Shown in pieces: positions 35,220 to 43,363 of a stretch of 64,000 bases of DNA; the stretch's first letter is position 1; every line of letters begins with the position of its first letter. A model generated the notes under the pieces. That model had not been told where the DNA came from. It saw only the letters and a list, made by a program, of their open reading frames with translations, and made no database searches. Source of the stretch: Streptomyces sp. CB00455 (GTDB lineage Bacteria; Actinomycetota; Actinomycetes; Streptomycetales; Streptomycetaceae). The position numbers and the translations under genes are program-made. The stretch covers positions 1,364,001 through 1,428,000 of the forward strand of contig NZ_LIVQ01000001.1 of the NCBI RefSeq assembly GCF_001905445.1, in the 5' to 3' direction.

Positions 35220-36629
35220 ATGGCGTCGGCGGCGAGGGAACGGCTGGTGGTGGTCGGCGGCGACGCGGCGGGGATGTCCGCCGCGTCACAGGCCCGGCGG
35301 CTCAGGGACCCGGCGGAGCTGGAGATCGTCGCCTTCGAGCGGGGGCACTTCACCTCGTACTCCGCCTGCGGCATCCCGTACTGGGTCGGCGGCCAGGTCG
35401 CCGGCCCGCAGGACCTGATCGCGCGTACCCCCGAGGAGCACCGGACGCGCGGTATCGACCTGCGCATGCGTACCGAAGTGGTGGAGCTGGACCTCGCCGG
35501 CTCCCGGGTCCGCTCCCGCGATCTGGACAGCGGGTCCGAGTCGTGGACGGACTACGACAAGCTCGTCCTGGCCACGGGCGCCCGGCCGGTCCGCCCCCGG
35601 CTGCCCGGGATCGGCGCGCACGGGGTCCACGGCATCCAGACCCTGGACGACGGCAGCCGCCTGATGACGACCCTGGAGCGGGCCGGCGGCCCGGGGCGCG
35701 CGCAGGGCCGCCGGGCGGTCGTGGTCGGCGCGGGGTACATCGGCGTGGAGATGGCGGAAGCCCTCGTCAGGCGCGACTACGAGGTCACCGTGCTGCACCG
35801 CGGCGAGCAGCCGATGTCCACACTGGACCCGGACATGGGCGGGCTGGTGCACAGCGCCATGAACCACATGGGGATCCGTACGGTCGCCGGCGCCGAGGTG
35901 ACGAAGATCCTGACCGATGACGAGGGCAGGGCCCGCGCCGTGGCCACGGCGGCCGGCGAGGAGTACCCGGCGGACGTGGTCGTGCTCGGCATCGGGGTGG
36001 AGCCGCGCACCGCCCTCGCCCGTGCGGCGGGGCTGCCGCTGGGCCCCTCGGGCGGCCTGCTCACGGACCTGTCGATGCGGGTGCGGGGCCAGGAGAACAT
36101 CTGGTCGGGCGGCGACTGCGTGGAGGTCCTGGACCTCGTCGCGGGCCGTACCCGGCACATCCCGCTGGGCACCCACGCCAACAAGCACGGCCAGGTCATC
36201 GGCGCGGGCGTGGGCGGCGGCTACGCGACCTTCCCCGGCGTGGTCGGCACCGCGGTCAGCAAGGTCTGCGACCTGGAGATCGCCCGTACGGGGCTGCGGG
36301 AGAAGGACGCCCTCGACGCGGGGCTGCGCTTCGTGACGGCCACCATCACCTCCACCAACACCGCGGGCTACTACCCGGGGGCGCAGGAGATGACGGTGAA
36401 GATGCTGGCGGAGCGCCGTACGGGCCGTCTCCTCGGCGTCCAGATCGTCGGTGGCGCCGGCGCGGCGAAGCGGGTGGACGTCGCGGCGGTCGCCCTCACG
36501 GCGGGCATGACCGTGGACCAGGTGGTCTCCCTGGACCTGGGCTACGCCCCGCCCTTCTCCCCGGTCTGGGACCCCGTCCTGGTGGCGGCCCGCCGCGCGG
36601 TGACCGCGGTGCGGGCCGCGGGAGCGTGA
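35220..36629 (+). CDS. CoA-disulfide reductase-like FAD/NAD oxidoreductase
   Basis: A 469-residue flavoprotein disulfide reductase of the CoADR/NADH-oxidase group. The FAD motif is VVVGGDAAGMSAASQA (about 10-25). The single redox cysteine Cys50 in SYSACGIPYW is the signature of CoA-disulfide and NADH oxidase members (two-Cys reductases would have CxxxxC). The NAD motif is VVVGAGYIGVEMAEAL. The C-terminal dimer domain includes GYAPPFSPVWDPVL. It either reduces CoA disulfide or a bacterial equivalent, or oxidises NADH. I chose the ATG at 35220 for its GAAGGGG ribosome site; an in-frame ATG lies 27 bp upstream. Confidence 0.87.
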   Translation: MASAARERLVVVGGDAAGMSAASQARRLRDPAELEIVAFERGHFTSYSACGIPYWVGGQVAGPQDLIARTPEEHRTRGIDLRMRTEVVELDLAGSRVRSRDLDSGSESWTDYDKLVLATGARPVRPRLPGIGAHGVHGIQTLDDGSRLMTTLERAGGPGRAQGRRAVVVGAGYIGVEMAEALVRRDYEVTVLHRGEQPMSTLDPDMGGLVHSAMNHMGIRTVAGAEVTKILTDDEGRARAVATAAGEEYPADVVVLGIGVEPRTALARAAGLPLGPSGGLLTDLSMRVRGQENIWSGGDCVEVLDLVAGRTRHIPLGTHANKHGQVIGAGVGGGYATFPGVVGTAVSKVCDLEIARTGLREKDALDAGLRFVTATITSTNTAGYYPGAQEMTVKMLAERRTGRLLGVQIVGGAGAAKRVDVAAVALTAGMTVDQVVSLDLGYAPPFSPVWDPVLVAARRAVTAVRAAGA

Positions 36630-36800
36630 GCGGCCGGGCGTGACCCGCAGGGGGCGTAGGGCGTGGGGAGTGGGCCGTGGGGCCGTGACCCGCTCCGGGC
36701 GGTCCGGCGGGGCCGGATCGCCCGGAGGCGTCGATTGCGGCCCCGCTGCCGGTGAGGCGCGGGGGCCGCGCCGGGGCCCGGCACCGCTGACCGGGGACCG

Positions 36801-37904
36801 TCAGCGCGCGGTACGGGTGTGGACGTAGTCCACCAGGCGGGTCAGGGCGTCCGGGTCCGTCGTCGGGAGGACGCCGTGGCCCAGGTTGAAGACGTGGCCT
36901 TCCAGGCCGGCCGCGGCGGCGAGGACCTCGTCGGCCTTGGCCTCGACGGCCTGCGGGGTGGAGAAGAGGACCGCCGGGTCCAGGTTGCCCTGGAGGGCCT
37001 TGCCCGGGCCCACCCTGCGGACGGCCTCGTCCATCGGGATCCGCCAGTCGACGCCCATGACGTCCGCGCCGGCCTCGCCCATCAGGCCCAGCAGCTCGCC
37101 GGTGCCCACGCCGAAGTGGATGCGGGGGACGCCGTACGGGGCGACGGACCGGAAGACCTTCGCCGAGGCCGGCATCACCGAACGGCGGTAGTCCGCCGGG
37201 GCGAGCGCGCCGACCCAGGAGTCGAAGAGCTGGACGGCGGAGACGCCGGCCTCGATCTGCACCTTGAGGAAGGCGGAGGTGATCTCGGCGAGGCGGTCCA
37301 GCAGGTCCGCCCACAGCTCCGGGTCCCCGTACATGAGGGCCTTGGTGTGCTCGTGGTTCTTCGAGGGGCCGCCCTCGACCAGGTAACTCGCGAGGGTGAA
37401 GGGCGCGCCCGCGAAACCGATCAACGGCGTGGAGCCGAGTTCACCCGTGAGCATGCCGATCGCCTCGGTGACGTACCAGACATCCTCAGGAGTGAGGTCG
37501 CGCAGCTGTGCGAGGTCCTCGCGGCGGCGGATCGGCTGGGCGACGACCGGCCCGATGCCCGGCTTGATGTCCAGGTCGATGCCGATGGCCTTCAGCGGGA
37601 CCACGATGTCCGAGAAGAAGATCGCGGCGTCGACCTTGTGGCGGCGCACCGGCTGGAGCGTGATCTCCGTGACCAGGTCGGGCCGCATGCACGACTCCAG
37701 CATCTGGGTCCCCTCGCGCACCTTGCGGTACTCGGGGAGCGAGCGCCCGGCCTGCCGCATGAACCACACCGGGGTGTGCGGCACCGGTTCCCGTCGGCAC
37801 GCCTTCAGGAAGGCGGAATCGTACGTCTGGCTCGGCTGCCCCTGGGACGGGGTCTCCCCGGCGCCGGCGGAGCCCTGCGCGGAGGAAAGGTCGTTGGCAC
37901 TCAC
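36801..37904 (-). CDS. hemE: uroporphyrinogen decarboxylase HemE
   Basis: HemE removes four carboxyl groups from uroporphyrinogen III to give coproporphyrinogen III. The protein has 367 residues. The N-terminal signature [15 protein letters not shown] and the active-site loop [13 protein letters not shown] are present, as is [17 protein letters not shown] in the barrel. The GTG at 37904 is the natural start because the upstream frame lacks homology; the message is probably leaderless or nearly so. A Ser/Gln-rich leader of about 25 residues precedes the conserved domain. It diverges from the DUF3000 gene and supplies the substrate used by hemY and hemQ 3-5 kb away. Confidence 0.96.
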   Translation of the reverse strand: MSANDLSSAQGSAGAGETPSQGQPSQTYDSAFLKACRREPVPHTPVWFMRQAGRSLPEYRKVREGTQMLESCMRPDLVTEITLQPVRRHKVDAAIFFSDIVVPLKAIGIDLDIKPGIGPVVAQPIRRREDLAQLRDLTPEDVWYVTEAIGMLTGELGSTPLIGFAGAPFTLASYLVEGGPSKNHEHTKALMYGDPELWADLLDRLAEITSAFLKVQIEAGVSAVQLFDSWVGALAPADYRRSVMPASAKVFRSVAPYGVPRIHFGVGTGELLGLMGEAGADVMGVDWRIPMDEAVRRVGPGKALQGNLDPAVLFSTPQAVEAKADEVLAAAAGLEGHVFNLGHGVLPTTDPDALTRLVDYVHTRTAR

Positions 37905-37995
37905 GACCCAAATCTTCGCACGTATGAAGAAGTGCCCGGCCCGGCGCGGGTGTCCCTGCGCCGTACGGGCGCGCATTCCGCCTAGTCTTCCCCGC

Positions 37996-38652
37996 ATGGC
38001 TGCGGCTCAGGGACGATTTTCAGATGGCGCCGACGGTGCGGACAGCGCGAAGGAGAGCTCCGTCCCGCTCCCGTTCCGGCGGGCGGTCGACGGCTTGACG
38101 AAGGCGCGGCTGCGCCCGGGGATCGAGATCGACCCCACCAAGCCGCCCCAGCGGCTGGCGCCGTACGCCTACGCGCTGGAGGCGGCGGTGGTGGACGGCG
38201 AGGACGACCTGGCCGACGGCCGGCTCATCCTGCTCCACGACCCGGCCGGCCACGACGCCTGGCAGGGGACCTTCCGGCTGGTGACGCTCGTACGGGCGGA
38301 GCTGGAGCCGGAGATGGCCGCAGACCCGCTCCTGCCGGAGGTGTGCTGGTCCTGGCTGACGGGGGCGCTGGAGGCGCGCGGGCTGGGGTACGGCGAGCCG
38401 AGCGGCACCGTCACCATGGCGAGCTCGCACTATTTCGGCGGTCTCGCGGAGCGCCGGCCGGCGACGCAGATCGAGATCAGGGCCTCGTGGACCCCGCGGG
38501 AGGGGGTGGGCGGGGTGCCGGACACCTCGGCGCACCTGTCGGCGTGGTGCGAGCTGCTGTGCCAGATCTCGGGACTGCCTCCGGCGGGTCCGACCGACAC
38601 CGCGACGGGCGTGGTCTCCCTGCCACAGCGGCGCGGTCCGCACCACCCGTAG
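37996..38652 (+). CDS. DUF3000 domain protein
   Basis: A 218-residue actinobacterial protein with the DUF3000 domain (about 25-205), recognisable by [19 protein letters not shown] and [15 protein letters not shown], then [15 protein letters not shown] and the [13 protein letters not shown] end. No catalytic site or signal peptide is visible, and the function is unknown. The gene regularly sits between hemE and whiI in streptomycetes in my recollection. TAGTCT ends seven bases upstream of the ATG at 37996 and could be the -10 of a leaderless transcript. Confidence 0.82.
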   Translation: MAAAQGRFSDGADGADSAKESSVPLPFRRAVDGLTKARLRPGIEIDPTKPPQRLAPYAYALEAAVVDGEDDLADGRLILLHDPAGHDAWQGTFRLVTLVRAELEPEMAADPLLPEVCWSWLTGALEARGLGYGEPSGTVTMASSHYFGGLAERRPATQIEIRASWTPREGVGGVPDTSAHLSAWCELLCQISGLPPAGPTDTATGVVSLPQRRGPHHP

Positions 38653-39030
38653 GCACGGGGCCGTCCGGCGGCACCGCGCACGGCGCGGGCAGGCCGCGGG
38701 ACGGCGGCGCCGGACACCGGGCCGCCGCGGCAGGCGGCACGGAGCGTCCTGTGCGGACCGCCGGCCGGCCGGGGCACGCACGGCCGGCCCGGACGGGGAA
38801 CGGACGAGCGAAGCCCGCACCGGGGTGTCGCAACGCGGCGCCCGTTGTGGGCTTCTGATCACCCTATGATCGATCGTGCGTCCGAATTGCCCGAATTGTT
38901 ACTCACCAAATCGTGATCATTCCCTAAAGCCGGGCGGGTGACGTGCCGAAGGAGTCAGTGACCATCCGCACGGTTCGCACCGGCTTCCTTCCCCCAGCCG
39001 GCCGTCCCGCCACTCCCCCAGGAGGCCTAG
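38653..39030. other. whiI upstream region
   Basis: This is 378 bp without a gene. The right half is the AT-richest stretch nearby. It contains CCGAATTG twice (38882 and 38891), several TGATC elements at 38858-38920, and a WhiG-type promoter (listed separately). The left 200 bp is GC-rich and featureless. Confidence 0.55.
38925..38952 (+). promoter_or_regulatory. WhiG-type sigma promoter of whiI
   Basis: TAAA (38925-38928), a 16-bp spacer and GCCGAAGG (38945-38952) match the WhiG consensus TAAA-N15/16-GCCGATAA in ten of twelve positions. The start of transcription would be near 38960, giving a 70-base leader. In S. coelicolor whiI is known to depend on WhiG, so the position is biologically expected. 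Confidence 0.7.
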
Positions 39031-39693
39031 GTGTCCGTTCTTCTCGAGCAGCCCGCAAGCCTGGTCGCCTACCGCCCGAACAAGCCGACGGCCATGGTCG
39101 TCGTGGCCGACCCGCGCGTCCGTTCCACCGTGACCCGCCATCTGTGGGCCCTCGGAGTACGCGACGTGATCGAGGCTTCGTCCATCGCGGAGGCCCGCCC
39201 CCGCGTCAGCAGCCCGCGCGACATCTGCGTGGCCGACGTACACCTGCCCGACGGCTCCGGTCTCACCCTGCTCTCCGAGACCCGCGCCGCGGGCTGGCCC
39301 AACGGCCTGGCCCTGTCCGCCGCCGACGACATCGGCGCCGTACGCAACGCCCTCGCGGGCGGAGTCAAGGGCTACGTCGTCACCGGCACGAGGACCAACA
39401 TCGGGCTCCCCAGCCGGCCCGGCGCCGCCCCCATCGGCGCCGCCGCCGCCCGCATGCACCGCCGCCCCCCGGGTGCCCCGAGCCACCCGGGCGGCTACCG
39501 GGAGCTCTCCGGCCGCGAGGTCGAGGTCCTGCGCCTCGTCGCGGAGGGCCAGTCCAACAAGGCCATCGGCGTCTCGATGGGCTTGTCCGCCCTGACCGTC
39601 AAGTCCCACCTCGCCCGGATCGCCCGCAAGCTGGGCACGGGCGACCGGGCCGGGATGGTCGCCGTCGCCCTGCGGACCGGAATCATCCACTGA
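39031..39693 (+). CDS. whiI: sporulation response regulator WhiI (atypical receiver)
   Basis: A 220-residue orphan response regulator with a receiver-like domain (about 20-125) and a LuxR-type helix-turn-helix (about 158-215; LSGREVEVLRLVAEGQSNKAI). The phosphorylation pocket is incomplete: the acidic pair is reduced to Asp27, the phospho-acceptor position is Asp69 (VADVHLPDG), and the essential Lys of the fifth strand is replaced (GVKGYVVTGT). That fits WhiI, known in S. coelicolor as an atypical regulator needed for late sporulation septation that works as a heterodimer with BldM. The GTG at 39031 has AGGAGG. The neighbours hemE, DUF3000 and rnd match the whiI locus as I remember it. Confidence 0.9.
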   Translation: MSVLLEQPASLVAYRPNKPTAMVVVADPRVRSTVTRHLWALGVRDVIEASSIAEARPRVSSPRDICVADVHLPDGSGLTLLSETRAAGWPNGLALSAADDIGAVRNALAGGVKGYVVTGTRTNIGLPSRPGAAPIGAAAARMHRRPPGAPSHPGGYRELSGREVEVLRLVAEGQSNKAIGVSMGLSALTVKSHLARIARKLGTGDRAGMVAVALRTGIIH

Positions 39694-39756
39694 TCCCGCC
39701 CCGAGGCTCCCGGGCGAACTCCCGGGGAACCCGGGGAGACGTCCGCACCTCTCCCT

Positions 39757-39792
39757 CGCGCCCGTCGCCGGAACGTTCCGGCGACGGGCGCG
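39757..39792 (+). terminator. perfect 36-bp palindrome between whiI and rnd
   Basis: CGCGCCCGTCGCCGGAAC (39757-39774) is followed at once by its exact inverse complement (39775-39792). As RNA it gives a very stable hairpin and probably ends the whiI transcript. There is no T-run. The rnd promoter would lie just downstream. Confidence 0.7.
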
Positions 39793-39817
39793 TCGTATAC
39801 ACAGATACCCTTGACCG

Positions 39818-41101
39818 GTGACCGACGCCCAAGAGACCGCAGCAGACCTGCGCACCACCACCGGGGGCGGCCCCCCGGACGACGTCGTCAGTTCGTCCGA
39901 CGGGCCGCCGATCCCCCTTCTGGAACCCCGTGAGGGGATCCCCCCGGTCGTCACCGACGCCGAAGCCCTCGCCCGCGTGGTCGCGGCCTTCGCCGCGGGC
40001 ACCGGCCCCGTGGCCGTCGACGCCGAGCGCGCCTCCGGCTACCGCTACGGCCAGCGCGCCTACCTGGTGCAGCTGCGCCGCGAAGGCGCGGGATCGGCCC
40101 TCGTCGACCCGGTGGGCTGCCCCGACCTCTCCTCCCTGGGCGAGGCCCTGTCCGGTACCGAGTGGATCCTGCACGCCGCCACCCAGGACCTGCCGTGCCT
40201 GCGTGAAATAGGCATGGTGCCCACCTCCCTCTTCGACACCGAGCTGGCCGGCCGCCTCGCCGGCTTCCCGCGGGTGGGACTGGGCGCGATGGTCGAGAGC
40301 GTTCTCGGCTACGCGCTGGAGAAGGGCCACTCGGCCGTCGACTGGTCCACCCGCCCGCTGCCCGAGCCGTGGCTGCGCTACGCCGCCCTCGACGTGGAGC
40401 TGCTGGTGGACCTGCGGGACGCGCTGGAGGAGGAGCTGGAGCGGCAGGGCAAGCTGGAGTGGGCCCGTCAGGAGTTCGACGCCATCGCGGCCGCGCCACC
40501 GGCGCCGCCGCGCAAGGACCCGTGGCGCCGTACCTCCGGCATGCACAAGGTGCGCCGCCGCCGGCAGATGGCCGTCGTACGGGAGCTGTGGGAGTCGCGG
40601 GACCGCATCGCCCAGCGCCGTGACGTGTCACCCGGCAAGGTGCTGGGCGACGCCGCGATCGTGGAGGCCGCCCTCGCGCTGCCGGCGAACGCACAGAGCC
40701 TGTCCGCGCTGCCAGGCTACGGACAGCGCATGGGCCGGCGCCAGCTGGAGCAGTGGATGGCCGCCGTGGACCGCGCGAGGGCGCTGCCCGAGAGCGAGCT
40801 GCCGCAGCCCGGGGCCGGCGCCGCCGGCCCCCCGCCGCCGCGCTCCTGGGCCGACAAGGACCCCGCTGCCGCGGCGCGGCTGTCGGCGGCCCGCGCGGCC
40901 GTCTCGGCGATCGCGGAGGAGCTGAACCTGCCCCAGGAGAACCTGATCACCCCCGACACGGTCCGCCGGCTGTGCTGGGAGCCGCCGCAGCGCCTCGAAG
41001 CGGATGCGGTGGCGCAGGCCCTCGCCGGTTACGGCGCCCGCCCCTGGCAGGTCGAGCAGGTGACCCCGGCGCTGGTCACGGCCCTGGCCGCGACCGCCTG
41101 A
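39818..41101 (+). CDS. ribonuclease D-like 3'-5' exonuclease with HRDC domain
   Basis: A 427-residue protein with a DEDD-family 3'-5' exoribonuclease domain (about 45-225) and an HRDC domain (about 240-320). Metal residues are in VAVDAERASGYRYG (Asp68, Glu70), HAATQDLPCL (the second Asp) and YAALDVELLVDL (the DxxxD-type last motif). It trims tRNA and other stable RNA 3' ends. The GTG at 39818 is close to the probable transcription start, so the message is likely leaderless. An N-terminal Thr/Gly/Asp-rich tail of 40 residues is variable. It is a separate unit from whiI and closed by a strong hairpin. Confidence 0.88.
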   Translation: MTDAQETAADLRTTTGGGPPDDVVSSSDGPPIPLLEPREGIPPVVTDAEALARVVAAFAAGTGPVAVDAERASGYRYGQRAYLVQLRREGAGSALVDPVGCPDLSSLGEALSGTEWILHAATQDLPCLREIGMVPTSLFDTELAGRLAGFPRVGLGAMVESVLGYALEKGHSAVDWSTRPLPEPWLRYAALDVELLVDLRDALEEELERQGKLEWARQEFDAIAAAPPAPPRKDPWRRTSGMHKVRRRRQMAVVRELWESRDRIAQRRDVSPGKVLGDAAIVEAALALPANAQSLSALPGYGQRMGRRQLEQWMAAVDRARALPESELPQPGAGAAGPPPPRSWADKDPAAAARLSAARAAVSAIAEELNLPQENLITPDTVRRLCWEPPQRLEADAVAQALAGYGARPWQVEQVTPALVTALAATA

Positions 41102-41130
41102 GCGCACGACCGCACGACCGCACGATTCCC

Positions 41131-41167
41131 GCGAAGAGCCCCCGGCCACCGGCCGGGGGCTCTTCGC
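41131..41167 (+). terminator. hairpin terminator after rnd
   Basis: A perfect 17-bp stem (41131-41147 with 41151-41167) has a three-base loop, 30 bp after the stop codon. The upstream CGCACGAC triplicate (from 41103) is a small repeat. Confidence 0.8.
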
Positions 41168-41257
41168 GTCGGAGCAGGGTACGGCGTGCGCCCTTGTTAC
41201 GCGCTCATGACATCCCGGGCCTTTTGAACACGCTCAACTCTCGCTAGGTTCTTGAAC

Positions 41258-41998
41258 GTGATCAAAACTGGGTACGAGGCGTGGGTGGACGAGTTCGAGG
41301 CCGAGCGCGAGCGCCGGGCGGCGCTCGGGGACCCGGAGTGGGGGAGCCCGGTGGACCTGGCTCCCGAGATCATCCGCAGCATCCAGAAGTTCCAGGTCGG
41401 CGAGGACGGGGACGGCTCCGCCCTCCTGCGCAAGGCGGACGGCGCGGGCGACCCGGCGTACCGCGAAGCGGTCCGGCTCTTCATCGCCGAGGAGCAGAAC
41501 CACGCACGGATGCTGGCCCTGCTCCTGACGGCCGCGGGGGCCCCGACACTGGACGGACACTGGAGCGACGCGGCCTTCGTCCGGCTGCGGCGACTGCTGG
41601 GCCTGCGCGTGGAACTGCTGGTGCTGATGATCGCCGAGGTGGTGGCCCTCGCGTACTACCGGGCGCTGCGCGACGGCGCGGCCCATCCGCTGGCCTCGGG
41701 GGTCGCGGGCCGGATCCTGGCGGACGAGGAGCGGCACGTCCCCTTCCACTGCCGGCGCCTGCACGAAGGGCTCCGGGGCCTCCCCCGGCCCGCCCGGCGG
41801 GCCGTGACCGCCGGCTGGCGCGGCCTGCTCGCCTGTGCCGGCGCACTGGTTGCGATCGACCACGGTCCGGCCCTGCGCGCCCTGGGGACGAGCCGTCGCG
41901 CCTTCCTCGCGGAGGTCGTCCGCTCCTCCGCGCGGGCGGCGTCGGCCATGGCCGACGGGCCGGCGCCCCCGGCGCCGGCGCCGGTCTGCGGGGTGTGA
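41258..41998 (+). CDS. ferritin-like (di-iron) protein
   Basis: A 246-residue all-helical protein with ferritin-like iron motifs: EEQNHARML and DEERHVPFH, two ExxH pairs in separate helices, plus an acidic first helix (DEFEAERERR). It resembles the COQ7/rubrerythrin superfamily and could be a di-iron oxidase or iron-binding protein. I chose the GTG at 41258; TAGGTT (41245-41250) ends eight bases earlier and looks like the -10 of a leaderless transcript. The C terminus is Ala/Pro-rich. The substrate is unknown. fadA starts 138 bp downstream with its own ribosome site. Confidence 0.72.
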   Translation: MIKTGYEAWVDEFEAERERRAALGDPEWGSPVDLAPEIIRSIQKFQVGEDGDGSALLRKADGAGDPAYREAVRLFIAEEQNHARMLALLLTAAGAPTLDGHWSDAAFVRLRRLLGLRVELLVLMIAEVVALAYYRALRDGAAHPLASGVAGRILADEERHVPFHCRRLHEGLRGLPRPARRAVTAGWRGLLACAGALVAIDHGPALRALGTSRRAFLAEVVRSSARAASAMADGPAPPAPAPVCGV

Positions 41999-42136
41999 CC
42001 TTCACCGCTCCTCGGGGAGGGGGTGTGCACATTGGTTACCCGCAAGTAGCATGGGCCGGGTGAGCGGGCGCTCAGCAACGCATGCCGAGCACGCCCCCGC
42101 GCAGCAGTGCACACCCGCACCTGGAGGAGAGCCAAC

Positions 42137-43363
42137 GTGCCTCGTACCGTCAGGGACGTCGTCTTCGTCGACGGCGTCCGCACCCCGTTCGGCAAGGCGG
42201 GCCCGAAGGGCATCTACCACGAGACCCGCGCCGACGACCTCGTCGTGAAGGCGATCCGGGAGCTGCTGCGCCGCAACCCGGATCTGGACCCCAAGAAGAT
42301 CGACGAGGTCGCCATCGCCGCGACCACGCAGATCGGGGACCAGGGTCTGACGCTCGGCCGCACGGCCGGCATCCTCGCGGGCCTCCCGCAGTCCGTCCCG
42401 GGCTACTCCATCGACCGCATGTGCGCCGGCGCGCTGACCGCCGTGACCGCCGTCGCGGGCGGTGTGGCCTTCGGTGCGTACGACGTCGCCCTCGCCGGCG
42501 GTGTCGAGCACATGGGCCGCCACCCCATGGGCGAGGGCGTGGACCCGAACCCGCGCTTCGTCTCCGAGAAGCTGGTCGACGAGTCCGCCCTGTTCATGGG
42601 CATGACCGCCGAGAACCTGCACGACCGGTACCCGACGATCACCAAGCTCCGCGCCGACGAGTACGCCGTGCGCTCGCAGGAGAAGGCCGCCAAGGCGTAC
42701 GCCGACGGCAAGATCCAGCAGGACCTGGTTCCGGTCTCGGTGCGCAACACCAACGCGGAGGTCGGTGAGACGGGCTGGGGCCTGGTCACCACCGACGAGC
42801 CGATGCGCCCGGGCACCACGCTGGAGAACCTGGCCGGCCTGAAGACCCCCTTCCGCACCCACGGCCGGGTCACCGCGGGCAACGCCGCCGGTCTCAACGA
42901 CGGCGCCACGGCCGCGATCATCGCGTCCGAGGACTTCGCCCGCGAGAACAACCTCCCGGTCAAGATGCGCCTGGTCTCCTACTCCTTCGCGGGTGTCGAG
43001 CCGGAGGTCATGGGTTACGGCCCGATCCCGGCGACCGAGAAGGCCCTCGCCCAGGCCGGCCTGTCCATCGAGGACATCGGTCTCTTCGAGATCAACGAGG
43101 CCTTCGCGGTCCAGGTCCTCGCCTTCCTGGAGCACTACGGCATCGCCGACGACGACGCCCGCGTGAACCAGTACGGCGGCGCCATCGCCTTCGGTCACCC
43201 CCTCGCCTCCTCGGGCGTGCGCCTGATGACGCAGCTGGCCCGCCAGTTCGAGGAGCAGCCGCACGTCCGCTACGGCCTGACGACCATGTGCGTCGGCTTC
43301 GGCATGGGCGCCACGGTCATCTGGGAGAACCCGAACTTCAACACCGAGGGAGACTCCAAGTGA
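42137..43363 (+). CDS. fadA: acetyl-CoA acetyltransferase FadA (3-ketoacyl-CoA thiolase)
   Basis: FadA cleaves 3-ketoacyl-CoA with CoA at the last step of beta-oxidation. The protein has 408 residues. The acylated Cys96 is in DRMCAGAL. The conserved NEAFAVQ motif and His are near 320-360 (GGAIAFGHPLASSG), and the second Cys is in TTMCVGFGMG near the C terminus. The GTG at 42137 has GGAGGAGAG upstream. Its stop overlaps the fadB start in a GTGA, so the trifunctional-complex subunits are translated in a coupled way. In S. coelicolor the fadAB pair lies in the same region. Confidence 0.95.
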   Translation: MPRTVRDVVFVDGVRTPFGKAGPKGIYHETRADDLVVKAIRELLRRNPDLDPKKIDEVAIAATTQIGDQGLTLGRTAGILAGLPQSVPGYSIDRMCAGALTAVTAVAGGVAFGAYDVALAGGVEHMGRHPMGEGVDPNPRFVSEKLVDESALFMGMTAENLHDRYPTITKLRADEYAVRSQEKAAKAYADGKIQQDLVPVSVRNTNAEVGETGWGLVTTDEPMRPGTTLENLAGLKTPFRTHGRVTAGNAAGLNDGATAAIIASEDFARENNLPVKMRLVSYSFAGVEPEVMGYGPIPATEKALAQAGLSIEDIGLFEINEAFAVQVLAFLEHYGIADDDARVNQYGGAIAFGHPLASSGVRLMTQLARQFEEQPHVRYGLTTMCVGFGMGATVIWENPNFNTEGDSK

